Source of the DNA: Tardiphaga sp051811025
GTDB taxonomy: Bacteria > Pseudomonadota > Alphaproteobacteria > Rhizobiales > Xanthobacteraceae
Assembly: GCF_051811025.1 (NCBI RefSeq)
Contig: NZ_JBPWQE010000001.1
Span: 930,001 to 994,000 of the forward strand
Reading direction: 5' to 3'
DNA: 64,000 nt
The notes under the pieces were generated by a model that was given only the letters and a program-made list of their open reading frames with translations, ran no database searches and was not told where the DNA came from. Numbering within the stretch: position 1 is the stretch's first letter; the number at the start of each line of letters is the position of its first letter. Of the stretch, positions 17,997 to 25,864 are shown piece by piece. The translations under genes and the position numbers were made by a program.

Positions 17997-19505
17997 ATGC
18001 GGTGGAATAATCTCGGTGACCTGATCGATCGCAGCGGTGACCTTGATCGGGAGGCGGTCATCGATCTGATCGATCCCGCGCATCCCAGGAGCTACACGCA
18101 CCGTCAGATCGATGAGATGGCAAACGGGGTCGCCCAGTATCTTGTCGATAACGGTTACAAGCGTGGCACACATATCGCGATTCTGTCGCTTAACCGCGCC
18201 GAATACATCATGTGCTATTTCGGCATCATGCGCGCCGGCTGCATCGCTGTTCCGGTCAATATCAAGGCCGCGCGCGACACCGTCGATTTTGTGATGGACG
18301 ACGCGAAGATCGCGCTGGCCTTCGTCGACAATGCCAACCGACCGATGGTGCGCGACGGCATTCCCATCATCAGTTTCGACGACAGCGGCCCAAGCGGCTT
18401 TACTGCGACCATCAAGCCCGCAGGGTTTACCGCCGTCGAGACGACGCGGGAAGAGGTCGGACAAATGCTCTACACCTCCGGCTCCACCGGTCGGCCCAAA
18501 GGCGTACCGCTATCGCATTACGGACAACTCTGGGCGATCTCGACACGGACCAGCGGTGCGCTCAATCAGGATGATCGCTACATCATCGCGCAGCCGCTGT
18601 TTCACATGAATGGTCTGTTCGCCATCAAGACGATTTTCGCTCAGAATGCGTCTGTGCTGGTGCTGCCGTCGTTCGAGACCCGCAGTTATATTGAGGCCAT
18701 CGCCAAGTACAAGGTGACCGCCGCTACGGCCGTTCCCACCATGTGGGCCCGTGTCGTCAAGGAAACGGAACTGCTGGCGAAGAATGATATCACCTCGGTT
18801 CGTCGCCTGATGCTTGGATCGGCGCCGATGACCATGGGTCTGTGGGACAGGATCAAGCAGGCACTGCCCAACGTCGTGATGACGATGGGCTACGGTACTA
18901 CGGAAGCGGGGCCGGCTGTGTTCGGTCCGCATCCCGACAAGATTCTGACGCCGCCGTTGGGCTTGGGCTATCCGATCCGTCTGGAGGATGTCCGGCTCGT
19001 CAACGGCACCGAGAATGAAGGCGTGTTGTTGATGCGGAATCCAGCAGTGCTGGATCACTATCATAATCTGCCGCAGCAGACCGCCAAGGTGTTGACCGAT
19101 GGTTGGTATTACAGTGGCGATGTGATGCGCCGCGATGCCAACGGCTTCTATTTCTTCGTCGGCCGTGCCGATGACATGTTCGTCTGCTCCGGCGAAAACA
19201 TCTATCCGGGTGAAGTCGAGAAGCTGTTGGAACGTCACCCACAGGTCCAGCAAGCCGCGGTGGTGCCGTTGCCCGACGAAGAGCGTAGCCAGGTGCCGGT
19301 CGCCTTTATCGTCACCCGCGAGCAGCCCACGCCGAGCTTCGACGATATCCGTCAGTTCGCCATCGCCAATGGTCCGGCATATCAGCACCCGCGACGGGTT
19401 GAGTTCGTCCACGAACTGCCGTGGGCGGGCACCAACAAGATTGATCGCAAGGCGCTGATCGATCGGGCGCGCAGCCTGGAAGCCAGTCACGGCTGGTCCG
19501 CATGA
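17997..19505 (+). CDS. acyl/aryl-CoA ligase (adenylate-forming)
   Basis: This 502-residue ligase shows the AMP-binding motif MLYTSGSTGRPKGVPLSH, the GYGTTEAGP motif, the hinge YSGDVMRRDANGFYFFVGR, the A8-type FVCSGENIYPGEVE and a catalytic lysine in GTNKIDRKAL. It activates a carboxylic acid to its CoA thioester through an acyl-AMP intermediate. Its shortness and lack of extra domains are compatible with short-chain, cyclic or aromatic acids. The substrate is not deducible. It overlaps the SDR gene by 4 nt and probably activates the acid released from the imported compound. Confidence 0.85.
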   Translation: MRWNNLGDLIDRSGDLDREAVIDLIDPAHPRSYTHRQIDEMANGVAQYLVDNGYKRGTHIAILSLNRAEYIMCYFGIMRAGCIAVPVNIKAARDTVDFVMDDAKIALAFVDNANRPMVRDGIPIISFDDSGPSGFTATIKPAGFTAVETTREEVGQMLYTSGSTGRPKGVPLSHYGQLWAISTRTSGALNQDDRYIIAQPLFHMNGLFAIKTIFAQNASVLVLPSFETRSYIEAIAKYKVTAATAVPTMWARVVKETELLAKNDITSVRRLMLGSAPMTMGLWDRIKQALPNVVMTMGYGTTEAGPAVFGPHPDKILTPPLGLGYPIRLEDVRLVNGTENEGVLLMRNPAVLDHYHNLPQQTAKVLTDGWYYSGDVMRRDANGFYFFVGRADDMFVCSGENIYPGEVEKLLERHPQVQQAAVVPLPDEERSQVPVAFIVTREQPTPSFDDIRQFAIANGPAYQHPRRVEFVHELPWAGTNKIDRKALIDRARSLEASHGWSA

Positions 19506-20263
19506 GCGGGCTGGCGGGGAAAATCGCGCTGGTTACTGGCGCAAGTCGGGGAATTGGTCAGGCTATCGCACGTCGCTTGGCGAAGGATGGTGCAACCGTG
19601 GCGGTCCATTACAACGCCTCGGTCGATGCGGCGAATGAGACTGTGGCGGCCATCACCGCCGCTGGCGGGGACGCCTTTCCGATCAAGGCTGATCTTTCGG
19701 AACGCGGTGGCGCAGCAGCCTTGGCCGCGGATCTAGGTGTCGAACTGACCAAGCGTTATGGCAGCCCTGCATTCGATATTCTCGTCAACAACGCCGGCGT
19801 CGGAAAGCGTGCGACCATCGAGGATATTTCCGAGGACGACTTCGATCTTCTGCTGCAGACCAATCTGAAATCGCCGTTCTTTCTGATCAAGGCACTGATG
19901 CCACATCTTCGCAATGGCGGACGTATCATCAATATCTCGTCGATGGGGACACGTTCGGCCTATCCGACCATGGCCGCCTACGCGCCGGCCAAAGCGGGTC
20001 TGGAAGCGCTGAGCCGTTTGCTGGCCGTTCATCTCGGCGGTCGACAGATCACGGTGAATTCCGTGATGCCCGGTGCGACGGCGACGGACATGAACATCGT
20101 CGCGCGCGATCCGGTGGCCAGCCGCGCAGTGGCTGAGACAATCGCGCTCGGCCGGGTCGGGCAACCCGACGATATCGCCAGGGTCGTCGCCTTTCTTGCG
20201 TCGGACGAAGCGGGCTGGGTCACTGGCCAGCAGATCGATGCTAGTGGCGGCCAGCGGCTATAA
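19502..20263 (+). CDS. short-chain dehydrogenase/reductase (FabG-like)
   Basis: This 253-residue SDR has the cofactor motif TGASRGIGQA, the structural NNAG motif (NNAGVGKR), the catalytic Ser in ISSMG and Tyr-x3-Lys in AYAPAKAG, so the classical active site is complete. It oxidises or reduces a hydroxy or keto intermediate with NAD(P)H. The C-terminus VTGQQIDASGGQRL is typical. It ends the 12-gene run, and its ATG overlaps the ligase stop by 4 nt. Confidence 0.88.
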   Translation: MSGLAGKIALVTGASRGIGQAIARRLAKDGATVAVHYNASVDAANETVAAITAAGGDAFPIKADLSERGGAAALAADLGVELTKRYGSPAFDILVNNAGVGKRATIEDISEDDFDLLLQTNLKSPFFLIKALMPHLRNGGRIINISSMGTRSAYPTMAAYAPAKAGLEALSRLLAVHLGGRQITVNSVMPGATATDMNIVARDPVASRAVAETIALGRVGQPDDIARVVAFLASDEAGWVTGQQIDASGGQRL

Positions 20264-20415
20264 GAGGCCGCGCATTCAATCAACGCGCCGATATCACGAT
20301 ACGCGGCGGCGCATTCATCTTAGCGCTGCGTTAGCGGGGGCGTCGCTTTTGACGCCAGCCTGCCGCTCGAATGCGCAGCGGTGACAATTGTTTATGCTCG
20401 CGAACTTTCAAATCT

Positions 20416-20430
20416 CGCAATAGCATTGCG
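20416..20430. promoter_or_regulatory. 15-bp palindrome CGCAAT-N3-ATTGCG before lrp, candidate autoregulatory site
   Basis: The sequence CGCAATAGCATTGCG is a perfect palindrome ending 57 nt before the ATG of the Lrp-type gene. It matches the site at 8173-8187 in both half-sites and spacing. Lrp/AsnC proteins usually control themselves and a nearby operon through sites of about this length. Confidence 0.6.
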
Positions 20431-20487
20431 TCACGATGGCAATGAACGGCAGAAATATTCTGCGTACACCTTTCATCGGAGGCAACT

Positions 20488-21003
20488 ATGCTCGACGAGC
20501 TCGACCGCAAAATTCTCGCGGCACTCCAGGTAGACAGCAGCCTTTCAATGCAGGACCTGGCTGATCGCGTTGGCCTGAGTTCCACGCCGTGTTGGCGTCG
20601 CATCCAGAAGCTCGAAAGCTCTGGCTACATCAAGCGACGCGTTGCACTTCTCGATGCAGACAAACTGAATTTGGGTGTCAGCGTTTTCATCGCCGTGCGA
20701 ACGAACCAGCATAACGCGGAGTGGGTTCAGCGTTTCCGGAAAATCGTCGTCAGCTTCCCCGAGGTGGTCGATTTCTATCGCCTGAGCGGCGACGTGGATT
20801 ATCTGATCCGGGCTGTGGTCTCGGATATCCGGGCCTACGACGATCTTTATCAGCGGCTGATCGCCAAGATTGATCTGCATGATGTGTCGTCAATGTTCAC
20901 GATGGAGCAGATCAAGTCGACGACCGAATTGCCACTCATGAATGCTTTGGTGAAGCAGGGGCGGGGCGATATATCTTCGGCGGCGCATTCCCTGTCACAT
21001 TGA
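20488..21003 (+). CDS. Lrp/AsnC family transcriptional regulator
   Basis: This 171-residue regulator has an N-terminal helix-turn-helix (LDRKILAALQ..., recognition helix around SSTPCWRRIQKLE) and a C-terminal RAM domain (VVDFYRLSGDVDYLIRAVV). That domain forms octamers and binds small effectors, usually amino acids or aromatic derivatives. The ATG follows a CGGAGG ribosome-binding site. Given the matched palindromes upstream of itself and of the racemase gene, it probably controls the 8.2-20.3 kb operon in response to the imported compound or an amino acid from it. The last 15-20 residues are a non-conserved tail. Confidence 0.9.
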   Translation: MLDELDRKILAALQVDSSLSMQDLADRVGLSSTPCWRRIQKLESSGYIKRRVALLDADKLNLGVSVFIAVRTNQHNAEWVQRFRKIVVSFPEVVDFYRLSGDVDYLIRAVVSDIRAYDDLYQRLIAKIDLHDVSSMFTMEQIKSTTELPLMNALVKQGRGDISSAAHSLSH

Positions 21004-21520
21004 GATGCCGCCGTTGGATAGATCGCGGCTGTTACTGCGTTTCGTTTCCGTGCGTTTCGCGTTGAAGCAGGGCGGTTTGGGTCACAGTGCATTGGTTGCA
21101 CGCGAGATTGAAGCTCGAAGCATGGCCCGATTGAAGGGAACGCCCATCTTCGCCGTTACGCCGTAGGCGGTAATAAGTGATCCCTCTGTCCCGGCTGGCA
21201 CCCGGGTTCCGTTGCCAGTCAAACACGTGGAGGGGGCGCAGCTAGCTGCATGAGAGGCGGCCCGAAAAGGGCCTAGGGTAGTGACTTTCGGTTCACTGAA
21301 CTGCTCCTGGAACTCGGCATGGGGGCAGATTTTTCACTCGTCGCGACCTCTCGCTGGTGCGCCGCCACGGGACGCTTGCCAAATTCGTGTCACGCTCGCC
21401 GTATATTCGCGGTTTGTTCCGTCGTCTGGCGGTAAACGCGAGCGCGGCGGCGGTGTTGCGAAAGGCACCGCAAACTCTCGAATTGATGTGCAATTACAAG
21501 GGGATTGGACCCAAAGGGGC
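21004..21520. other. intergenic region, no supported gene
   Basis: No convincing coding frame was found. The short frames present have no good ribosome-binding site or recognisable product. A hairpin GGCCC-GAAAA-GGGCC lies at 21259-21273 without a T-run. The right part is the 3' trailer of the minus-strand tRNA-Thr. A structured RNA cannot be excluded. Confidence 0.5.
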
Positions 21521-21595
21521 TGGTGCTGCCAGACAGGATTGAACTGTCGACCTCTCCATTACCAATGGAGTGCTCTACCACTGAGCTACGGCAGC
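21521..21595 (-). tRNA. tRNA-Thr(GGT)
   Basis: On the minus strand the cloverleaf starts GCTGCCGTAGCTC, has an anticodon arm CTCCA-TTGGTAA-TGGAG with anticodon GGT, a T-arm GACAG-TTCAATC-CTGTC and a matching acceptor stem (GCTGCCG against TGGCAGC). It ends with an encoded CCA at 21521-21523. All arms pair, so the gene looks functional. Confidence 0.95.
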
Positions 21596-21685
21596 ATGCT
21601 GGATGCAGGAATCAGCCTCGAGGGCGCCTACCAAGCGGGGCGATCCTTGCCACAAGGTCACGGGCGGCGCAAGCGCGGGTGGCAC

Positions 21686-21820
21686 TTAGAATGCATCATT
21701 ATAACAGGGGTGTGGTCGGCCTGTTGCGGTTGCAGCCGCCTTGCGCTTCGCCATTGGCGAGTCGATCCGGTTCCCCATGGCCTTGATAACCGCCGGCAGA
21801 GCCTTCATTGGCCGGACCAT
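21686..21820 (-). CDS. possible 44-residue basic small protein
   Basis: A minus-strand frame begins at ATG 21820 behind a GAGGTG ribosome-binding-like sequence and encodes MVRPMKALPAVIKAMGNR... rich in Lys, Arg and Ala, ending at TAA. It lies upstream of tRNA-Thr. I do not recognise it. It may be an unannotated small protein or chance. Only length, start context and basic composition support it. Confidence 0.22.
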   Translation of the reverse strand: MVRPMKALPAVIKAMGNRIDSPMAKRKAAATATGRPHPCYNDAF

Positions 21821-21926
21821 CACCTCGAAGTCGATATCTCGCGTGATCCGTTGAAGGCGGTTATGTATGGGTCACAGGATCCAATCTGGCGCATCTGTGC
21901 ACGCCATTCGATCGACCATGACAGCC

Positions 21927-22139
21927 ATGACCGATACGCCGAGCAAACCCGCCAAGGAAAGTGCAGCTGCCCGTCAGGACAGGCTGCGCCAGGCGCTGCG
22001 TGAAAATCTTAAGCGCCGGAAGTTGCAAATGCGCGGGCGCGCCAGTCAGGCCGGCGATGCCGTTGCAGTCGAGGCGTCATCGGATGCCGATAAGATACAG
22101 GACTTCTGTTCAAGACCCGTCGATCCCGATCGGGATTGA
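21927..22139 (+). CDS. conserved-type small basic hypothetical protein
   Basis: The 70-residue product begins MTDTPSKPAKESAAARQDR and continues with a Lys/Arg-rich helix (LRQALRENLKRRKLQMRGR), then an acidic tail. It resembles short unnamed proteins of related alphaproteobacteria that share the RQxRL-x-ALRENLKRRK core, recalled from general knowledge. The charged helix could bind nucleic acid or a partner. An alternative ATG at 21918 is in frame. It ends 35 nt before the flavoprotein gene. Confidence 0.5.
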   Translation: MTDTPSKPAKESAAARQDRLRQALRENLKRRKLQMRGRASQAGDAVAVEASSDADKIQDFCSRPVDPDRD

Positions 22140-22174
22140 TGGCACCTGTCCGCCGCGTGAGCATGCGAGTTTAA

Positions 22175-23884
22175 ATGTCATCAGAATCCCAGGCATCATC
22201 CAGCGCCGAGCTGCCGGTCTATGCGCCGCGGGCGGCGCTGCCACGTCACGATCAGACTTTTCCCGTGCTGACGGCGGCGGAGATCGAGAGGATGCGCCGC
22301 TTCGGTGAGATCCGGCATTACAAGGATGGCGATTGCCTGTTCGAGACCGGCAAGCCGGGTCCCGGCATGTTCGTGGTGTTGTCCGGACATGTGACGATCA
22401 CCCAGCGCGACGGTTTCGGCCGCATCACGCCGGTGGCCGATCAGTGCACTGGACAGTTCGTGGCCGAGATCGCGCAACTGTCGGGCCGCGTTGCGCTGGT
22501 TGACGGTCATGCTGAAGGCGATGTCGAGACGCTGCTGATTCCGCCGGAACGGCTGCGCGCGCTGCTGATCGCGGAAGCGGATCTGGGCGAGCGCATCATG
22601 CGTGCGCTGATCCTGCGTCGTGTGAACCTCCTACAGGGCAGCGGTGGCGGTCCGGCTTTCATCGGCACCGCCAATTCCAGCGATGTCATCCGCCTGCAGG
22701 GCTTTCTCAGCCGCAACGGCTATCCGCATCATCTGCTCGATCCCGCAACGGACAAGGATGCCGCCGATCTGATCGCGCGCTATACGCCGTCGCCAGAGGA
22801 TCTGCCGCTGGTGGTGGTGGCCGACGGCACGGTGCTGCGCAATCCGTCATTCTCCGAACTGGCCCGCGCGATGGGCATGATCAGCCATATCGCCAAGGGC
22901 AAGACCTATGACGTTGCCATCGTCGGCAGCGGACCTGCGGGCCTGTCCACCGCGGTGTATGGCGCGTCGGAAGGTCTGTCGATCGCGGTGTGCGATGCCA
23001 AGTCATTCGGAGGACAGGCCGGCGCCAGCGCGCGGATCGAGAATTATCTCGGTTTCCCGACCGGCATCTCCGGCATGGCGCTGACGGCACGGGCCTTCAA
23101 TCAGGCACAGAAATTCGGCGCCGATATCATGATCCCGGCGGCCGTGAAGTCGCTGGACTGTTCACGCAAGGACGGATTGTTCGCGCTGGAGTTGGATGAT
23201 GGCGATGTCATGCGTGCCAAGGCCATCGTGGTGGCATCGGGCGCACGCTATCGACGGCCGGATATCGAGCGGCTCGCCGATTTCGAAGGTCGTGGCGTCT
23301 GGTACTGGGCATCTCCGATCGAGGCCCGGCTCTGCAGGGAGCAGGAAATCTATCTGGTCGGTGGCGGTAATTCGGCGGGGCAGGCGGCGGTGTTTCTCGC
23401 GAGCCAGGCCAACAAGGTGCATATGGTGATCCGCGGCGGCGGCCTCGGCGCCAGCATGTCGCGCTATCTGATCGAGCGCATCGAGGCGACACCGAATATT
23501 GAGCTGGTCTTCAACACCGAAGTCGTGGCGCTGGAGGGGACGCAGGAGGCGGGGCTCGAACGGATCTGCACCCGCAGTCGACTGTCCGGCGAGGAGTCGT
23601 GCGCGGACATCCGCAATCTGTTCCTGTTCGTCGGCGCCGACCCCGCCACCGAATGGCTGGCGGATTGCGGCGTCACCCTCGATCGTCATGGCTTCATCAT
23701 CACCGGCATTCCCACCAATGGCCGCAGCGTGCAGGCGCTGGAGACGTCGGTGTCCGGTGTCTTTGCGGTCGGTGATGTGCGCTCGGGTTCGGTGAAGCGT
23801 GTCGGTGGCGCGATCGGCGAGGGCGCCCAGGTGGTGGCGGCGCTGCATGGTTTTCTCGGCGATACGGCCACACCGACCCTTTGA
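22175..23884 (+). CDS. cyclic-nucleotide-domain / thioredoxin-reductase-like flavoprotein lacking CxxC
   Basis: The 569-residue protein has three parts. Residues about 35-150 form a cNMP-binding (CAP_ED) domain (CLFETGKPGPGMFVVLSGHV). Residues about 165-235 look like a thioredoxin-fold linker without cysteines. Residues about 245-565 are an FAD/NAD(P)H oxidoreductase with VGSGPAGLST, VGGGNSAGQAA and the FAD-closing GVFAVGDVRSGSVKRVGG. Thioredoxin reductases carry a CxxC near the second nucleotide motif; here the segment reads WYWASPIEARLC, so only Cys386 remains. It therefore cannot work as an ordinary disulfide reductase. The UBP zinc-finger gene follows 20 nt later and is its likely partner. 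Confidence 0.85.
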   Translation: MSSESQASSSAELPVYAPRAALPRHDQTFPVLTAAEIERMRRFGEIRHYKDGDCLFETGKPGPGMFVVLSGHVTITQRDGFGRITPVADQCTGQFVAEIAQLSGRVALVDGHAEGDVETLLIPPERLRALLIAEADLGERIMRALILRRVNLLQGSGGGPAFIGTANSSDVIRLQGFLSRNGYPHHLLDPATDKDAADLIARYTPSPEDLPLVVVADGTVLRNPSFSELARAMGMISHIAKGKTYDVAIVGSGPAGLSTAVYGASEGLSIAVCDAKSFGGQAGASARIENYLGFPTGISGMALTARAFNQAQKFGADIMIPAAVKSLDCSRKDGLFALELDDGDVMRAKAIVVASGARYRRPDIERLADFEGRGVWYWASPIEARLCREQEIYLVGGGNSAGQAAVFLASQANKVHMVIRGGGLGASMSRYLIERIEATPNIELVFNTEVVALEGTQEAGLERICTRSRLSGEESCADIRNLFLFVGADPATEWLADCGVTLDRHGFIITGIPTNGRSVQALETSVSGVFAVGDVRSGSVKRVGGAIGEGAQVVAALHGFLGDTATPTL

Positions 23885-23904
23885 GCTCATAACGGGAGAT
23901 CATC

Positions 23905-24213
23905 ATGCCCAAAGGCTGCACGCATATTTCCGGCATCCGCGATGTGACGCCCAGCGCACTCGGCTGCGAGGAATGCCTGAAGACGGGCAGTATGTGGGTG
24001 CACTTGCGGATCTGCCGGACTTGCGGTCATGTCGGCTGCTGCGACGATTCCCCGAACAAGCACGCGACCAAGCATTTCCACGCCACGAAGCATCCGATCA
24101 TCGAAGGCTACGATCCGCCCGAAGGCTGGGGCTGGTGCTATGTCGATGAAGTGATGTTCGATTTGTCGGATCGAAAGACTCCGCACAACGGGCCGATTCC
24201 GCGCTACTATTGA
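23905..24213 (+). CDS. UBP-type zinc-finger protein
   Basis: This 102-residue protein is almost entirely a UBP/ZnF domain. The ligand series is C5-x-H, then CEEC, CRTC, C-C, H and H (GCTH, CEECLKTG, ICRTCGHVGCC, KHATKHFH, KHP). In eukaryotes this domain binds the free C-terminus of ubiquitin. Bacterial versions are found next to flavoproteins like the upstream gene, and their role is not established. It is preceded by GGGAGAT and sits 20 nt from the flavoprotein, so the two are probably made together. A metal-dependent docking or sensing subunit is an inference. Confidence 0.85.
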   Translation: MPKGCTHISGIRDVTPSALGCEECLKTGSMWVHLRICRTCGHVGCCDDSPNKHATKHFHATKHPIIEGYDPPEGWGWCYVDEVMFDLSDRKTPHNGPIPRYY

Positions 24214-24254
24214 TATCATCGCCCGACGCGGGCGGACGTTTCAGCGGGGAAGTA

Positions 24255-25178
24255 ATGCTTATCTTCACGATTGGACGCCGGGCTTTGCTCGGCATGCTGG
24301 TGGCCGTCCTGGCGGCGCCATTTCTTTCCGCAGCCGCTTCAGCGCAAGCCCCGCAAAGCCGCTTTGCTACAGTCAACGGCGTCAAGCTGCACTATTTCAT
24401 TGCGGGCAAGGGCGATCCGATCGTGCTGTTGCACGGCTATGCCGAGACCAGCCATATGTGGCGCCCGCTGATCGCGAAACTTGCGGCCAGTCATACGGTG
24501 ATCGCGCCAGATCTGCGTGGCTTCGGCGATTCCGACGCGCCGGCTGATGGCTACACCAAGGCGGCGATGGCGCGCGATATCCATGCGCTGGTGGTCGGCC
24601 TGAAATATCCCAAGGTGAAAATTGTCGGGCACGACATCGGTCTGATGGTCGCCTATGCCTATGCTGCGCAATATCCGGCCGAGGTCGATCGTATCGCGCT
24701 GATGGATGCGTTCCTGCCCGGCGTCGGCGACTGGACCCATGTCTGGCTGCTGCGCGATCTCTGGCATTTTCATTTCTACGGCAAGACGCCGCTGGCGCTG
24801 GTAGCGGGCCGCGAGCGCATTTACCTCGAACACTTCTGGAATGATTTCGCGGCGGACCCGAAGAAGTCGGTGCCGGAAAAGGACCGCGTGTTTTACGCCA
24901 AGGCCTATGCGAAGCCCGGCCACATGGCAGCCGGTTTCGAGGTCTTCCGCGCTTTTGAGAAAGATGCCGCCGAGTTTGCTGAACTTGCCAAGACCAAACT
25001 GCCAATGCCGATGCTGGTTCTCTCCGGTGAGAAGGCCGGTGGGTCCTTCCTGATCGAGCAAGGGCGCCTCGTCGCCAGCAATGTGGACGGCGTTATCGTC
25101 AAAGGCTCAGGCCATTGGCTGATGGAAGAAGCCCCCGATCAGGTGATCCCGAAACTGGTTGAGTTTCTCAACAAGTAG
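24255..25178 (+). CDS. exported alpha/beta hydrolase, epoxide-hydrolase/dehalogenase-like
   Basis: The 307-residue product has a Sec-type signal (RRALLGMLVAVLAAPFLSAAASAQA). The mature part has an HGYAETSHMW oxyanion motif. Its nucleophile elbow reads VGHDIGLMVA, that is Asp instead of Ser, as in epoxide hydrolases and haloalkane or fluoroacetate dehalogenases. The catalytic His lies in GSGHWLMEE. A periplasmic enzyme that opens an epoxide or removes a halogen is likely, substrate unknown. The ATG at 24255 is chosen because it starts the signal peptide. A hairpin CGCCCG-ACG-CGGGCG lies just before it at 24220-24234. Confidence 0.82.
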   Translation: MLIFTIGRRALLGMLVAVLAAPFLSAAASAQAPQSRFATVNGVKLHYFIAGKGDPIVLLHGYAETSHMWRPLIAKLAASHTVIAPDLRGFGDSDAPADGYTKAAMARDIHALVVGLKYPKVKIVGHDIGLMVAYAYAAQYPAEVDRIALMDAFLPGVGDWTHVWLLRDLWHFHFYGKTPLALVAGRERIYLEHFWNDFAADPKKSVPEKDRVFYAKAYAKPGHMAAGFEVFRAFEKDAAEFAELAKTKLPMPMLVLSGEKAGGSFLIEQGRLVASNVDGVIVKGSGHWLMEEAPDQVIPKLVEFLNK

Positions 25179-25326
25179 ATTGCGCGGTTCTATTGATCGA
25201 ACGCGAAAGTCTTGAACGAAACGCCGCCTTGCACGCAAATCTATATGATGACTATCAGCCAAAAACCATTGGCAAGTTCTCGCGCCGCACCCTAAGATTT
25301 GAAAAGTTCTAAAGCAGGGGTGCATC

Positions 25327-25833
25327 ATGGTCTTGGGAATGAGCTTGGCAACGTTCACGTTGCTTCATGTGGTGATCAGCCTGATCGGCATCGTCGCGGG
25401 CCTTGTTGCAATGGTCGGGTTGCTGAAGTCAAAGCCGATGCCCGGCTGGACCGGTCTGTTTCTGCTAACGACGATCCTGACCAGCGTGACCGGCTTCTTC
25501 TTCCCGGTCGAAAAACTGCTGCCGTCGCATGTCATCGGCATCATTTCGCTGGTGCTGCTGGCGGTCGCCTGTCTAGCGCTGTACGGCCAGAAGCTGGCGG
25601 GGCCCTGGCGCTGGATTTACGTGCTGACCGCGATGATCTCGCTTTATTTCAATGTGTTCGTGCTGGTGATCCAGAGCTTCCTGAAGGTCCCGCCGCTGCA
25701 CGCGCTGGCACCGAGCGTGCCACCCAGCGAGCCGCCTTTTGCGATCGTTCAGGGCATCGTGCTGGTGTTTTTCGTCGTCACGACCTTCCTCGCGATCAAG
25801 AAGTTTCGCCCATTGTCGGGCGGCTTCGCTTGA
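25327..25833 (+). CDS. small integral membrane protein, unknown function
   Basis: This 168-residue protein has four hydrophobic segments (about residues 8-30, 42-58, 66-84 and 95-118), with a further hydrophobic stretch near residues 140-160. There are no catalytic motifs. The loop VPPLHALAPSVPPSEPP is proline-rich. It lies 148 nt after the hydrolase and converges with the tetR-family gene. I do not recognise the family. Confidence 0.7.
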   Translation: MVLGMSLATFTLLHVVISLIGIVAGLVAMVGLLKSKPMPGWTGLFLLTTILTSVTGFFFPVEKLLPSHVIGIISLVLLAVACLALYGQKLAGPWRWIYVLTAMISLYFNVFVLVIQSFLKVPPLHALAPSVPPSEPPFAIVQGIVLVFFVVTTFLAIKKFRPLSGGFA

Positions 25834-25841
25834 TCGCAGGG

Positions 25842-25857
25842 CGGCGATCTTTCGCCG
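25842..25857. terminator. short hairpin between convergent genes
   Basis: CGGCGA-TCTT-TCGCCG lies between the stops of the membrane protein gene and the convergent tetR-family gene. There is no T-run, so it is at best a weak bidirectional terminator. Confidence 0.3.
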
Positions 25858-25864
25858 ATAATCG

